This document shows positions 44,114 to 51,893 of a stretch of 64,000 nucleotides of DNA, in pieces. The DNA is from Nitrospira defluvii (GTDB lineage Bacteria > Nitrospirota > Nitrospiria > Nitrospirales > Nitrospiraceae), in assembly GCA_011525625.1 (NCBI GenBank), contig WYAX01000009.1, positions 87,761-151,760 on the forward strand. Reading direction: 5' to 3'. Positions within the stretch are counted from its first letter, which is position 1. Each line of letters starts with the position of its first letter. The translations under genes and the position numbers were made by a program. The notes beneath the pieces were generated by a model. The model ran no database searches. It saw nothing but the letters and a program-made list of their open reading frames with translations, and was not told where the DNA came from.

Positions 44114-45034
44114 ATGACGGCCGAAGCGAACAAAATGAGGGGCGCGGCGTCCGGAGCCACTAAGAGCGTGTGCGCGAGGCGCCGCCTCCTCCCCGCGTTT
44201 ACCCTGATCCTTCTCTGCCTAAGCGGCGGATGCGCTGGCTGGTGGTCCAAGACGCTGCCGCCGCCAGAGCCCCCGCTGAAGATTGTGGTGGCGCAGATGG
44301 CGCTGGAGGCACCCATCACAAAGAGTACACAAATGCAGACGTTCGAGGAGACACCGTCGCCAGAGATCGAACCGGTCATCCGGACTCAGCTTATCGAGGA
44401 GGTAGAACTCAGAGCGCAGCGGCTGTTGACGGAACAGTTGGCGGCGCAACCGGGATTTCGGGTCATGCCATTCAGCGAGACCAGGCGTCTGGTCGGCAAT
44501 CTTGGTGTTCGGTGGGAACCACTCAGTGACGCGCAACTCCGTGCCCTTGCCGACGAGAGCGGGGCCGATATTATTGTCACGGGACGCATCCCGGATTATG
44601 GGGCCGTGCGCTGGCAGTACTGGGTGGGAGGTTGGGCCATGACGGCGACCGCTCATCTTATGACCGTCGGGTTCGCCTCAGGCTGGAACCCGGCCATCGT
44701 GGGCGGCTTCATGGCGCTCGATCTGTCCACGGATCTGCCCTTTTGGTGGGGCGGGGCGTACGCCTTTGGTTGGGGACTTCGACCCGTGCGGGTCCAGGTC
44801 GAGGCCGTGCAAACAGGGCGCTGCGGCGGACCGCTTTGGGATACGCAGACGGTCATGGTCCTGATTCCCGGGAAAACGCTTGCCGTCTTCCCTCCTGAAG
44901 AGCGACGGCGGAAAGAGGTCCAACTCGGGGTCAATCTGGAACGCGCCATCCGAGACATTGCGGATGCAGCGGGCCGGTCGCTCCGGCTGAAGCCCTGTGG
45001 GCCAGAACCGGAATCCGAACAGGCGCCACAATGA
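44114..45034 (+). CDS. Hypothetical lipoprotein
   Basis: A 306-residue lipoprotein with a lipobox ending at Cys40 (CLSGGC). The next part (VIRTQLIEEVELRAQRLLTEQL, FRVMPFSETRRL, ADIIVTGRIPDYG) resembles proteins that assemble a stress-related lipoprotein fold, followed by a hydrophobic Trp-rich stretch (WVGGWAMTATAHLMTVGFAS) that may enter the membrane. No named family recognised. It belongs to the second RND operon by position. Confidence 0.6.
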   Translation: MTAEANKMRGAASGATKSVCARRRLLPAFTLILLCLSGGCAGWWSKTLPPPEPPLKIVVAQMALEAPITKSTQMQTFEETPSPEIEPVIRTQLIEEVELRAQRLLTEQLAAQPGFRVMPFSETRRLVGNLGVRWEPLSDAQLRALADESGADIIVTGRIPDYGAVRWQYWVGGWAMTATAHLMTVGFASGWNPAIVGGFMALDLSTDLPFWWGGAYAFGWGLRPVRVQVEAVQTGRCGGPLWDTQTVMVLIPGKTLAVFPPEERRRKEVQLGVNLERAIRDIADAAGRSLRLKPCGPEPESEQAPQ

Positions 45035-45065
45035 GGCGTTGGTTGAAAAGCTACAGGAGACCAGC

Positions 45066-45299
45066 ATGCACGAACCGATGATGGGACTTTGGGGTTTGGT
45101 TGGTTATGTGCTTATGGTTGCTTTTTTGGCAGTGGGGATAGTCGCACTCTTACTGTGGCTAAAGTCATGGTTAGAACAAGGACGGCTTGGCTCAGCGTCA
45201 CGAGAACCGGAATCAACTTTGGAAATTCTGAAAAAACGCTATGCCCGTGGGGAGATCAGCAAAGAGGAATTCGAAGAGAAGCGCAAGGATCTTCTTTAA
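45066..45299 (+). CDS. SHOCT-domain membrane protein
   Basis: A 77-residue protein: one membrane helix (GLVGYVLMVAFLAVGIVALL) and a C-terminal SHOCT motif (LEILKKRYARGEISKEEFEE). SHOCT proteins are small, often oligomerising, of unknown role. Start ATG 45066 follows AGGAGA; an upstream frame to 44997 is antisense-like and unsupported. Confidence 0.75.
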   Translation: MHEPMMGLWGLVGYVLMVAFLAVGIVALLLWLKSWLEQGRLGSASREPESTLEILKKRYARGEISKEEFEEKRKDLL

Positions 45300-45369
45300 G
45301 AATCCGAAAGGGACAGAAGTCGAATCACGGCTCTACGAGTGGCACGCTCGTGATAGCAGTTCAACCCTG

Positions 45370-47310
45370 ATGGAGGCCCAGAAGAAGGTGATGGATAAAG
45401 ACCACGACCGAGGCTTTGCGGGCCCATGGTGGCAATACCCGGTCCTGCGCAATGCGCTGATGGCCGGCCTGCTGGCGGGCGTGGGATTTGCGCTGGCTCA
45501 TCTGGGTCTGGTCTCTGAGCAGACCGAGGCCCTGTTCTATTTTGTAGCGATTCCGCTGGGCGGCTACCACTGGGGCTGGGAAGCCCTGGAGGCGCTGATC
45601 TACGAGCGGGTCATCGGGATCGACTTCCTCATGCTGGCGGCCACCGTCGGGTCCGGCATCCTGGGGCTGTGGGATGAAGCCGCCTTCCTCGTGTTCCTGT
45701 ATGGGTCCGCTGAAGGCTTGGAGGAGTACACGTATGCGCGGACGCGGTCGGCGATTCGGGCTTTACTGGATCTTGCGCCGAAGGAAGCCCACGTTCTGCG
45801 CAACGGGGAGGAGCTGAACATCCCGGCTGAACAGCTGCAGGTGGGCGAGCACTTTCTCATTCGCCCCGGCGAGACGCTCCCCACCGATGGAATCATCCGA
45901 TCAGGAACCTCGAGCCTCGATGAATCCGCAATAACGGGAGAGTCGATTCCGGTGGACAAAGGGCCTGGGCTTAAAGTCTTTGCCGGTTCGCTCAACCGAC
46001 AGGGCCTCTTGGAAGTCGAAGCGACGGCTTCGTTTCAGGACAATACGCTCGCCAAGATTATTCACTTGGTCGAGGCCGCACAGGAACGAAAGGGCGAGGC
46101 CCAGCAATGGATCGAACGGTTTGGGCGGCGCTATAGCCCAACGGTCCTACTGGTGGCGCTTGGTTTTCTCGTGGTGCCCTTTCTCTTGGGCTTGCCGCCG
46201 GCCGACTGGGCGATGCGAGCCGTGGTCCTGCTTGTCGCAGCGGCCCCGTGCGCGCTGGTGATGTCCACGCCGGTGGCGACCGCCGCCGCGATCGGCTGGG
46301 CGGGCAAGCATGGCATCCTCATAAAAGGGGGCGTCCACCTGGAACATCTCGGCCGGATTTGCGCCGTCGCGTTCGACAAGACCGGGACGCTCACCTCCGG
46401 GAAACCAGAGGTGACGGATCTCGCCCCGTTCACCGGGTCGGAAGACGACCTGCTCGCCTTGGCTGCCGGTATCGAATATGGCTCGGAGCACCCACTAGCG
46501 AAGGCCATTGTTGACCGAGCGCGGATTTCCAAGACCGTTCTGGTTGAGGCGCGAGCGTTTCAAGGGCTTACGGGTGCGGGAGCGACCGCGGTCGTGGGAG
46601 ACCAGAGCTGGTACGTGGGAAGTCCCGATCTGTTCCAACAGCTCGGCGTGGACCTGACGACGATCGAGGACCATGTGCGGGCGCTTCAGGCAGATGGAAA
46701 GACGGTGGTGCTGGTGGGCAATCAACACACCCTGCGAGGCCTGCTCGCGCTGCAGGACCGTATCCGTGAGGGCGCGCGCGAGGTCATCGCTGGCCTACAT
46801 ACCATGGGCGTCCGCGTCGTCATGCTGACAGGGGACAATGCGCGAACGGCGCGGAGCGTCGCCCAGGCGCTGGGAATCGACTCCTACCTGGCGGATCTCA
46901 AGCCGGAAGACAAAGTCCGAGCGGTGCACGACCTGGAAGCCCGCTATGGCGCTGTGCTGATGGTGGGGGACGGGATCAATGATGCGCCGGCCTTAGCCGC
47001 CGCTACCTGCGGGGTGGCAATGGGGGCTGCGGGGACCGATGCCGCCATCGAAGCCGCCGATGTGGCCCTGATGGCCGATGATCTCTCGAAGGTAGGTGAG
47101 GCGCTACGGCTGGGAGCCAAAGTGAGGCGGATCAGCACGGAGAACATTGCCTTCTCCCTCCTGCTGCTCGCGGTGCTTATTCCCTTGGCGGTCGGCGGCT
47201 TCCTCAGCGTCGCCGTTGCGGTCCTTGTCCATGAGGTGAGTGAACTTCTGGCCGTGGCGAATGGGCTCCGGGTTGGCTGGCCAGCAGCCCGCGTCTCAAT
47301 CTCGGAGTAG
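45370..47310 (+). CDS. P1B-type heavy-metal ATPase with an APC instead of CPC motif
   Basis: A 646-residue pump without an N-terminal HMA domain. Membrane helices, TGES loop (ESAITGESIPVDKG), phosphorylated Asp336 in DKTGTLTSG, SEHPLAKAI, MLTGDN and [14 protein letters not shown] are all present. The intramembrane motif reads Ala292-Pro293-Cys294-Ala-Leu (VAAAPCALVMSTPVA) where Zn/Cd/Pb pumps have CPC and P1B-4 pumps have SPC. This changes the predicted metal site, so substrate is uncertain; a divalent metal is likely from its neighbours. ATG 45370 is a choice; 45391 has AGAAGG close by, and the frame is open into the SHOCT gene. Confidence 0.85.
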   Translation: MEAQKKVMDKDHDRGFAGPWWQYPVLRNALMAGLLAGVGFALAHLGLVSEQTEALFYFVAIPLGGYHWGWEALEALIYERVIGIDFLMLAATVGSGILGLWDEAAFLVFLYGSAEGLEEYTYARTRSAIRALLDLAPKEAHVLRNGEELNIPAEQLQVGEHFLIRPGETLPTDGIIRSGTSSLDESAITGESIPVDKGPGLKVFAGSLNRQGLLEVEATASFQDNTLAKIIHLVEAAQERKGEAQQWIERFGRRYSPTVLLVALGFLVVPFLLGLPPADWAMRAVVLLVAAAPCALVMSTPVATAAAIGWAGKHGILIKGGVHLEHLGRICAVAFDKTGTLTSGKPEVTDLAPFTGSEDDLLALAAGIEYGSEHPLAKAIVDRARISKTVLVEARAFQGLTGAGATAVVGDQSWYVGSPDLFQQLGVDLTTIEDHVRALQADGKTVVLVGNQHTLRGLLALQDRIREGAREVIAGLHTMGVRVVMLTGDNARTARSVAQALGIDSYLADLKPEDKVRAVHDLEARYGAVLMVGDGINDAPALAAATCGVAMGAAGTDAAIEAADVALMADDLSKVGEALRLGAKVRRISTENIAFSLLLLAVLIPLAVGGFLSVAVAVLVHEVSELLAVANGLRVGWPAARVSISE

Positions 47311-47329
47311 CCGATCGAAGGAGGAATCG

Positions 47330-47737
47330 ATGCGGCGCAAGACGGTGGTGGTTGTTCCAATCGTGTTAATCATGTGGAGCGGATGTCAGTCGACATCCCC
47401 GCCTACGTTGTTGTCCGCGCCGACAGGTGTCATCGCGAAGGCAGCCCAGCACAATGAAGAAGGGATCCTAGCGTACAAGCGGAACCAGTGGGTGCAAGCG
47501 AAGCAACATTTTGAAGCCGCGATCACAGCCATGCCAAGCTTGGCAGAGGCGCATTACAATCTCGGTATGGTTTTGTACCGGCTCGGAGCAGTGCGGGAAG
47601 GAGACGCACATTTTACGAAGGCTGCCGACTTGGCCCCAGGGAACACCGTCATTTGGGAGTCACCGCCGCTTCGGCACGTGACCGTGCCGGAAAAAGCATC
47701 GACAATCCCAGGGGCGTCTGATGGCCATGGCCATTAG
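47330..47737 (+). CDS. TPR lipoprotein, free-standing paralogue
   Basis: A 135-residue lipoprotein with lipobox MWSGC, a Ser/Pro/Thr spacer and TPR helices (AHYNLGMVLYRLGAVREGDAHF), ending SDGHGH. It is a close paralogue of the C-terminal part of the CusA-like frame (13794-14210): both share QSTxxPTxLS, AHYNLGM, EGDAHFxKAAxLAPGN and PPLRxVTVP. Ribosome site GAAGGAGG. The pair shows that each metal-pump block carries one. Confidence 0.75.
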   Translation: MRRKTVVVVPIVLIMWSGCQSTSPPTLLSAPTGVIAKAAQHNEEGILAYKRNQWVQAKQHFEAAITAMPSLAEAHYNLGMVLYRLGAVREGDAHFTKAADLAPGNTVIWESPPLRHVTVPEKASTIPGASDGHGH

Positions 47738-47818
47738 AATTCGCAAGTCCTGGTGCGATCCGCAGCAGCGTGCGTCTCGTTTTGAAGAAAGTTGGTGAGT
47801 CTCAACGTAGCAGCTCTC

Positions 47819-48727
47819 ATGCATAACAGCTCAGAAAGCAGATCCCTGCAGCAAAAAAACCTGCGACGCGTCCTACTGCTTACCGGGGCGTTCATGGTCG
47901 TCGAAGTGATCGCCGGCCTCTTCACGGGAAGTTTGGCGCTGCTAGCCGACGCCGGTCATATGCTGACGGATGTGGCGGCGCTGAGCCTGAGTGCCTTTGC
48001 CCTGTGGATGGCCGGGAAACCATCGACTCCGGAACACACCTATGGCTACCATCGCGCGGAGATTCTCGCCGCAGTAATCAATGCTGTCGTGCTGCTGCTC
48101 CTTGCGACGTGGATTCTCTATGAGGCCTATACCCGCTTCGGAGAGCCAAGTCAGGTGTTGGGCCTTCCGATGCTACTGGTTGGACTGGGTGGGTTGGCGG
48201 TGAATCTTGCCAGTATGAGACTGCTCGATGGTCATGCTGACGAGAGTCTGAACGTGCGCAGCGCCTACCTTGAAGTGATGAGTGATGCGATCAGTTCCAT
48301 CGGCGTCGTTCTCGGTGGCGCGATTATATGGACGACCGGATGGGTGCTCATCGATCCACTCCTCAGTGTGGGGATCAGTGCGTTCGTCATCTGGCGCACA
48401 TGGGCGCTCCTTTCTCAAGCCGTCCACATCCTCATGGAAGGAGCTCCAACCCGTGTAGATGCACGGGAGGTCGGATCGGCAATGACCGGCGTCCCGGGCG
48501 TGAAGGGGGTACACGACCTTCACATCTGGACGATTACGACCGGCCTGGATGCACTCAGTTCCCATGTTGTCGTCCCAGTTGGGGAGGATCGAGCTGCTGT
48601 GCTGCAACGCCTGCAACAAGTGTTGGCAGAGCAGTTTGGGATTGAACATGTCACGTTGCAGATTGTGGAGCAAGGTTCGGATCGGATTCATATCGATTCG
48701 CAGCCTTCTCGCAATGTGATTGAATAA
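47819..48727 (+). CDS. czcD: Cation diffusion facilitator (CzcD-like)
   Basis: A CDF antiporter of about 302 residues with six membrane helices. The Zn-site residues HD/HxxD-type appear in ALLADAGHMLTDVAALSLS (helix 2) and LEVMSDAISSIGVV (helix 5), and a C-terminal metallochaperone-like domain in HDLHIWTITTGLDALSSHV. It exports Zn, Co or Cd in exchange for protons. Starts TTG 47792, GTG 47795 and ATG 47819 are possible; only the last is an ATG but none has a strong ribosome site. Confidence 0.88.
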   Translation: MHNSSESRSLQQKNLRRVLLLTGAFMVVEVIAGLFTGSLALLADAGHMLTDVAALSLSAFALWMAGKPSTPEHTYGYHRAEILAAVINAVVLLLLATWILYEAYTRFGEPSQVLGLPMLLVGLGGLAVNLASMRLLDGHADESLNVRSAYLEVMSDAISSIGVVLGGAIIWTTGWVLIDPLLSVGISAFVIWRTWALLSQAVHILMEGAPTRVDAREVGSAMTGVPGVKGVHDLHIWTITTGLDALSSHVVVPVGEDRAAVLQRLQQVLAEQFGIEHVTLQIVEQGSDRIHIDSQPSRNVIE

Positions 48728-48834
48728 ATCCAGCTCTCAGGCATGACCGGGTCGACACGGATAACTCGTCATTGTTCTGAGGACCTCCAGCGTCCTCATC
48801 CTGTGACAATCATTCCAACTATGAGGACATCGCG

Positions 48835-49164
48835 ATGTCTCTGCTCGCTTCGATAGGACTGTTCATACTGGCTGGGCTTTGTGAAATTGGCGGCGGTTAC
48901 CTGGTGTGGTTATGGCTCCGTGAGGGGAAGCCGATCGGCTACGCACTCGCCGGTGCTCTTATCTTAGTACTCTATGCCATCATTCCAACTTTGCAGACGG
49001 CCCACTTTAGTCGAGTCTATGCGGCCTACGGAGGGATGTTCATCGTATTGTCGCTGCTCTGGGGCTGGGGCTTCGATGGCACAAGGCCAGACCGGCTCGA
49101 TGCGGTCGGAGCGATGATTTGCCTGGTTGGCATGGGAGTGATCATGTACGGGCCACGTTCGTGA
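48835..49164 (+). CDS. ynfA: YnfA-family (UPF0060) small membrane protein
   Basis: A 109-residue protein of four membrane helices matching Ynf[60 protein letters not shown] and [17 protein letters not shown]. YnfA proteins are SMR-related and implicated in small-molecule or metal efflux, unproven here. No strong ribosome site; GAGG precedes ATG at distance. Confidence 0.85.
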   Translation: MSLLASIGLFILAGLCEIGGGYLVWLWLREGKPIGYALAGALILVLYAIIPTLQTAHFSRVYAAYGGMFIVLSLLWGWGFDGTRPDRLDAVGAMICLVGMGVIMYGPRS

Positions 49165-49388
49165 ACGACGACGTTGCTGTGTCGTAAAAGAATCGGTGAC
49201 GAGTACGGGCTGGCCTCCGCTGGGTCGGTGTCTCGCAATGACAGCAGCCGCCCGTACTCACGCCAACCGCTCTCGGTGCTTGGTTGACGGTCGGGTGAGG
49301 CGCTCATCCGCGAACGAGTTGGCATTGAACAGACGCAGTTCCAAGAGATCGCAGCCTCGAAACCGACTTCTATCAGTGAGGTGACAAC

Positions 49389-49835
49389 ATGAGGGGCAAT
49401 TGTCGTGATGTTCCTGCATTGGTCATGGTCACGCTGCTGATGGCCCTCGCTTCTACCGCGATCAGTGGCTGCATCAAGACACCTTCGTCTCGCCTCGCCA
49501 CTGCCAAGCAGGCGCTACTTGGCAAGCCGGAGTCAGCGATCCTGGCCCGCGCTGGCGCACCGCGGATGGTCTCATCGCAGCATGGTCTGAGAGTGTTGAG
49601 CTACTACAAGGGGGGAGGAGTGCTCGAACAGTCCTTCCCTGGAAGCAAAAGCGGTCGTCCGGAAGGCGTGCGGCACGCCTGTTTGGCGATCGTGACAATG
49701 GAGAACGATGGGGTTACAGAGGTGCAGTACCAGATCATGCCGGAGTCAACGGCCGGCCATGAGCATTGCGAAGAGCTGTTTCAGTACTGCAGGCCTAACC
49801 CCGAGTCTATCCACGACCAGACGTCATGTCGTTAA
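49389..49835 (+). CDS. Lipoprotein, paralogue B
   Basis: A 148-residue lipoprotein (lipobox ISGC) closely related to the one at 43658: shared LLGKxExxxLARAGAP, RVLSYYKGGGVLEQSFPG, RPEGVRHAC and YQIMPESTAxHEHCEELF. It has an extended C-terminus ending TSCR. The upstream 20 bases match the end of the RND gene before paralogue A, so the copy arose by duplication that included the RND tail. Its 3' end overlaps the arsC remnant on the other strand. Confidence 0.65.
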   Translation: MRGNCRDVPALVMVTLLMALASTAISGCIKTPSSRLATAKQALLGKPESAILARAGAPRMVSSQHGLRVLSYYKGGGVLEQSFPGSKSGRPEGVRHACLAIVTMENDGVTEVQYQIMPESTAGHEHCEELFQYCRPNPESIHDQTSCR

Positions 49836-50040
49836 CTCTTCGACGCGCTTCCTGAGCAGACAAAAAGCCTCGTCAAAGGCCGCCTCGATTTCGGCGTCAG
49901 ATCCAATCGCCTTGGCTGGATCAGGCGTGCTCCAATGCAGCTTTGTTGGCTTCCCTGGAAATAGTGCACAGCTTTCGCCAGCGGCCTGATCACACACCGT
50001 AATCACGAGATCAAAGGATTGATTCGCAAACCGTCGAGAT
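49824..50040 (-). pseudogene. arsC: ArsC-type arsenate reductase remnant (C-terminal part)
   Basis: Translates on the minus strand to LDRFANQSFDLVITVCDQ, ESCALFPGKPTKLHWSTPDP and EAFCLLRKRVEELTT. This is the C-terminal half of the thioredoxin-coupled arsenate reductase family (LMWPTPase fold); the expected N-terminal phosphatase-type active site (CxxNSxRS) and first half are missing. Translation from the annotated ATG would give an inactive scrap. Confidence 0.8.
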
Positions 50041-50272
50041 AGGTGATTTTATTGTCTACGCTCGATATGAGCGCCTGAAGGTCGGCGAGAAACCCTACCC
50101 AGCATTCAAGCTAGCTGAAATTGTGGGGGCAAACGAGCGAACCGATGCGAGGATGGGGGTTTCTCTACGAGGCGTGGGAGAAGCCGTTTCGCATCCAGCC
50201 TGACCGGCGTGAGGGCCGTTGACCAACTCCTGCCCACATGTGACAATACGGCCAGATTTCGAGGAGGATCCG

Positions 50273-50437
50273 ATGAACGCTGAATACGAGCGCTGGGCCG
50301 AAACGCTGGATACTCTAGCCGACCCGGAGGAGATGGAGGCGATTCTTGAGGGTGAAGCCGATGTCCGCGCCGGGAATGTCGTGTCGTTCGCGGAAGTGTT
50401 TGGAGAGCCGCAGGGCAACGCCCCTATTCCTTCCTAA
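50273..50437 (+). CDS. Small acidic protein, possible antitoxin-like
   Basis: A 54-residue acidic protein (AEYERWAETLDTLADPEEME, EGEADVRAGNVVSFAEVFGE). The VxAGxxxxFxEVFxE layout recalls small type II antitoxins of the Phd/RelB kind, but no toxin follows. GAGGAGG ribosome site decides the start; a longer frame to 50219 is possible. Converges with the next minus-strand gene by 14 bases. Confidence 0.5.
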   Translation: MNAEYERWAETLDTLADPEEMEAILEGEADVRAGNVVSFAEVFGEPQGNAPIPS

Positions 50438-50630
50438 CGAGCGGTTTATTGCTTACAAACGGCTCGTCGTAGAACCCCAGCTCCTGCGATAATTCCACTA
50501 GCTTATCGAGCGTTCGCATTCGCGCCGCTTTCAACTCCTCGTCTAACATCTGATCCGTCGGCTTCTCGCTCGGAGCCTCGGCCATGAGCTCGTCGAGCCG
50601 GGCGGCATCGTCGTGGTCTGGTTTGGGCAT
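50424..50630 (-). CDS. Small hypothetical protein
   Basis: A 68-residue helical protein (DELMAEAPSEKPTDQMLDEE, RTLDKLVELSQELGFYDEPF). No family recognised. The ATG at 50630 has AAAGGCGG upstream. Its end, DEPFVSNKPL, shares PFVSN with the gene at 50867, and both begin MP(K/T)P. Confidence 0.45.
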   Translation of the reverse strand: MPKPDHDDAARLDELMAEAPSEKPTDQMLDEELKAARMRTLDKLVELSQELGFYDEPFVSNKPLVRKE

Positions 50631-50631
50631 T

Positions 50632-50841
50632 TCAGAATCCGCCTTTAGGATCGTAGTGGCACATACGATCTCCATCTTTCTTCGTCCACTCCTCAACCTT
50701 AGCCATCCTCTCATTCGACGCATCACACAGCGCAATCGTCCGGTCGATGGACTTCTCGGCTCGTTGCGTGGCCTCTTTGACCGCGGCTAGGAGGGCGTGC
50801 CAGTCGGCTTCGCTGTGGGGTTGGTTGTGGGGTTTGGGCAT
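50632..50841 (-). CDS. Small hypothetical protein, probably leaderless transcript
   Basis: A 69-residue soluble protein starting MPKPHNQPHSEADWHALLAA with a helix (AVKEATQRAEKSIDRTIALC). No family recognised. A TAATAT -10-like box ends nine bases before the ATG. The stop is two bases before the next gene's start. Confidence 0.45.
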   Translation of the reverse strand: MPKPHNQPHSEADWHALLAAVKEATQRAEKSIDRTIALCDASNERMAKVEEWTKKDGDRMCHYDPKGGF

Positions 50842-50850
50842 GGTGGTGAT

Positions 50851-50856
50851 ATATTA
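50851..50856 (-). promoter_or_regulatory. -10 box (TAATAT) of gene 50632-50841
   Basis: On the minus strand, TAATAT is followed by nine bases and the ATG, mirroring the arrangement at 51032-51037. Confidence 0.35.
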
Positions 50857-50866
50857 CAGCGATCAG

Positions 50867-51022
50867 CTAGTTGCTCACGAACGGCTTCTTGCGCTTGGCA
50901 CGCAGGCGAGCCACCACATCACCCACCGGCTTGACCCGGCCCGCCGCTACATCCCTGTTGCCGAGCGCCAGGATCTTGAGCAATGCAAGCGTTTCCTGGT
51001 CTGGATTGGAAGGTGTGGGCAT
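50867..51022 (-). CDS. Small antitoxin-like protein, probably leaderless transcript
   Basis: A 51-residue protein (MPTPSNPDQETLALLKILAL, VAAGRVKPVGDVVARLRAKR, KKPFVSN). The LALGxxxVAAGxxxPxxDVxAxLR arrangement is seen in small antitoxins, but no toxin is adjacent. A TATAAT box lies nine bases before the ATG (51032-51037, minus strand), so the message is probably leaderless. Confidence 0.55.
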   Translation of the reverse strand: MPTPSNPDQETLALLKILALGNRDVAAGRVKPVGDVVARLRAKRKKPFVSN

Positions 51023-51031
51023 GATTGGGAT

Positions 51032-51037
51032 ATTATA
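51032..51037 (-). promoter_or_regulatory. -10 box (TATAAT) of gene 50867-51022
   Basis: Perfect TATAAT on the minus strand, nine bases from the ATG, with an upstream TTTTCC as a weak -35 candidate. Confidence 0.5.
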
Positions 51038-51065
51038 CGCTGGCAGGAGAGGGTGGAAAAGCGGG

Positions 51066-51272
51066 TTAGGCTCCTAATTCTATATGATGGTGGTCCGCAT
51101 CTGAGTATCTGCGCCCAGGCTTCTCAAGGAGAATTGGCGTGTGATACGTGATGCCGGTTGTGGGGTGCGTGATGAACAGTGCCTGCTTCGGGTCGTCGTG
51201 ACAGGCGGAACACCACCGAGTCTGAGGCGCGAGCCGAAATTTTCTTGGTCGGGCGGGGCTGAGCTTACTCAT
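51066..51272 (-). CDS. Small hypothetical protein
   Basis: A 68-residue basic protein (MSKLSPARPRKFRLAPQTR) with CSACHDD and a His/Asp-rich end (YSDADHHHIELGA). No family recognised. Follows the antitoxin-remnant block. Confidence 0.4.
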   Translation of the reverse strand: MSKLSPARPRKFRLAPQTRWCSACHDDPKQALFITHPTTGITYHTPILLEKPGRRYSDADHHHIELGA

Positions 51273-51300
51273 GATGTCACCGCGGTTCGCTTCACAGTCT

Positions 51301-51519
51301 TCAACTGAACACTCCGTAGTCGATGGGGCCGAGTACCGTCAACACTTGCTCTCTGCCGTCCGGCGTAGACAAGAGCGACCGCGGCGTGGCGCCAGCAAGG
51401 AGCCGATTCGGATCATCGAGCCAGCCGGTGGCCTTCTCAGCCTCCCCGAACACATCAACCGTCTTGGCGATCACTCCATCCACATCCATCATGTTCGACG
51501 CGCCTCCGCTCAGCTGCAA
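51301..51519 (-). pseudogene. DUF2384 (Xre/MbcA/ParS) antitoxin remnant
   Basis: A 72-codon tail whose sequence VFGEAEKATGWLDDPNRLL, GATPRSLLSTPDGREQV and LGPIDYGVF is the toxin-binding DUF2384 domain of RES-Xre-type antitoxins. The N-terminal helix-turn-helix half is missing and no RES toxin follows, so the system is not complete. The DUF1778 remnant overlaps its front in another frame. Confidence 0.7.
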
Positions 51520-51631
51520 ATGCGCGCTCCAGTCGCTTACACGGAGTAGGTGGGTTGATCAGAGCCTCAAAGAGGACTGCGCGGTCCGCCTCGGACAGTA
51601 CGAGGACCTGAGGGGGCTCATCATTTTCCAT
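51455..51631 (-). pseudogene. DUF1778-type antitoxin remnant
   Basis: A 58-codon frame from ATG 51631: ENDEPPQVLVLSEADRAVLF, then ALINPPTPCKRLERAF. The VLSExDxxxLFEALxNPPxPxxxLxRAF pattern is the C-terminal toxin-neutralising region of TacA/DUF1778 antitoxins. The ribbon-helix-helix N-terminus (about 40 residues) is absent. It runs into the DUF2384 remnant and stops. Confidence 0.65.
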
Positions 51632-51747
51632 ACCGCAATGCTATCACCATAACAGTCCCGAATCCATCCACACTGTGCACAGCGTGCAGGGCACGCTGCG
51701 ATCATGGCGGAGCCGCATCCATCGCATGTTTCAGCCAGTGCGATCAT
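51559..51747 (-). CDS. Small putative zinc-binding protein
   Basis: A 62-residue protein with paired cysteines CDGCGSAM and CPARCAQCGW, consistent with a small zinc ribbon. No family recognised. The ATG at 51747 overlaps the stop of the 50-residue membrane ORF by 17 bases. Its C-terminal part overlaps the DUF1778 remnant in another frame, so the end may be an accidental run-on. Confidence 0.4.
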   Translation of the reverse strand: MIALAETCDGCGSAMIAACPARCAQCGWIRDCYGDSIAVWKMMSPLRSSYCPRRTAQSSLRL

Positions 51748-51883
51748 TTTTGGGAGCAGATTTGTGCGTTGGGGAGAAATGTTGGGGGTAGTGGTCAAAG
51801 ATCTTGGTCATGATTTTCGGGAATACCTTTGCGATGAGGCCTGTTCCGATAATCAATACAGTGAATGCGACAACGTGATCCAT
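51731..51883 (-). CDS. Small membrane protein
   Basis: A 50-residue protein with one membrane helix (MDHVVAFTVLIIGTGLIAKVF) and a His-rich tail. ATG 51883 has AGAGGGAT upstream, eleven bases after the stop of the next gene upstream. No family recognised. Confidence 0.45.
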   Translation of the reverse strand: MDHVVAFTVLIIGTGLIAKVFPKIMTKIFDHYPQHFSPTHKSAPKNDRTG

Positions 51884-51893
51884 TGGATCCCTC

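Noticed and set aside
50219..50272. Longer N-terminus for the acidic ORF at 50273
   Set aside because: The GAGGAGG site next to ATG 50273 and absence of one for the upstream start favour the short form.
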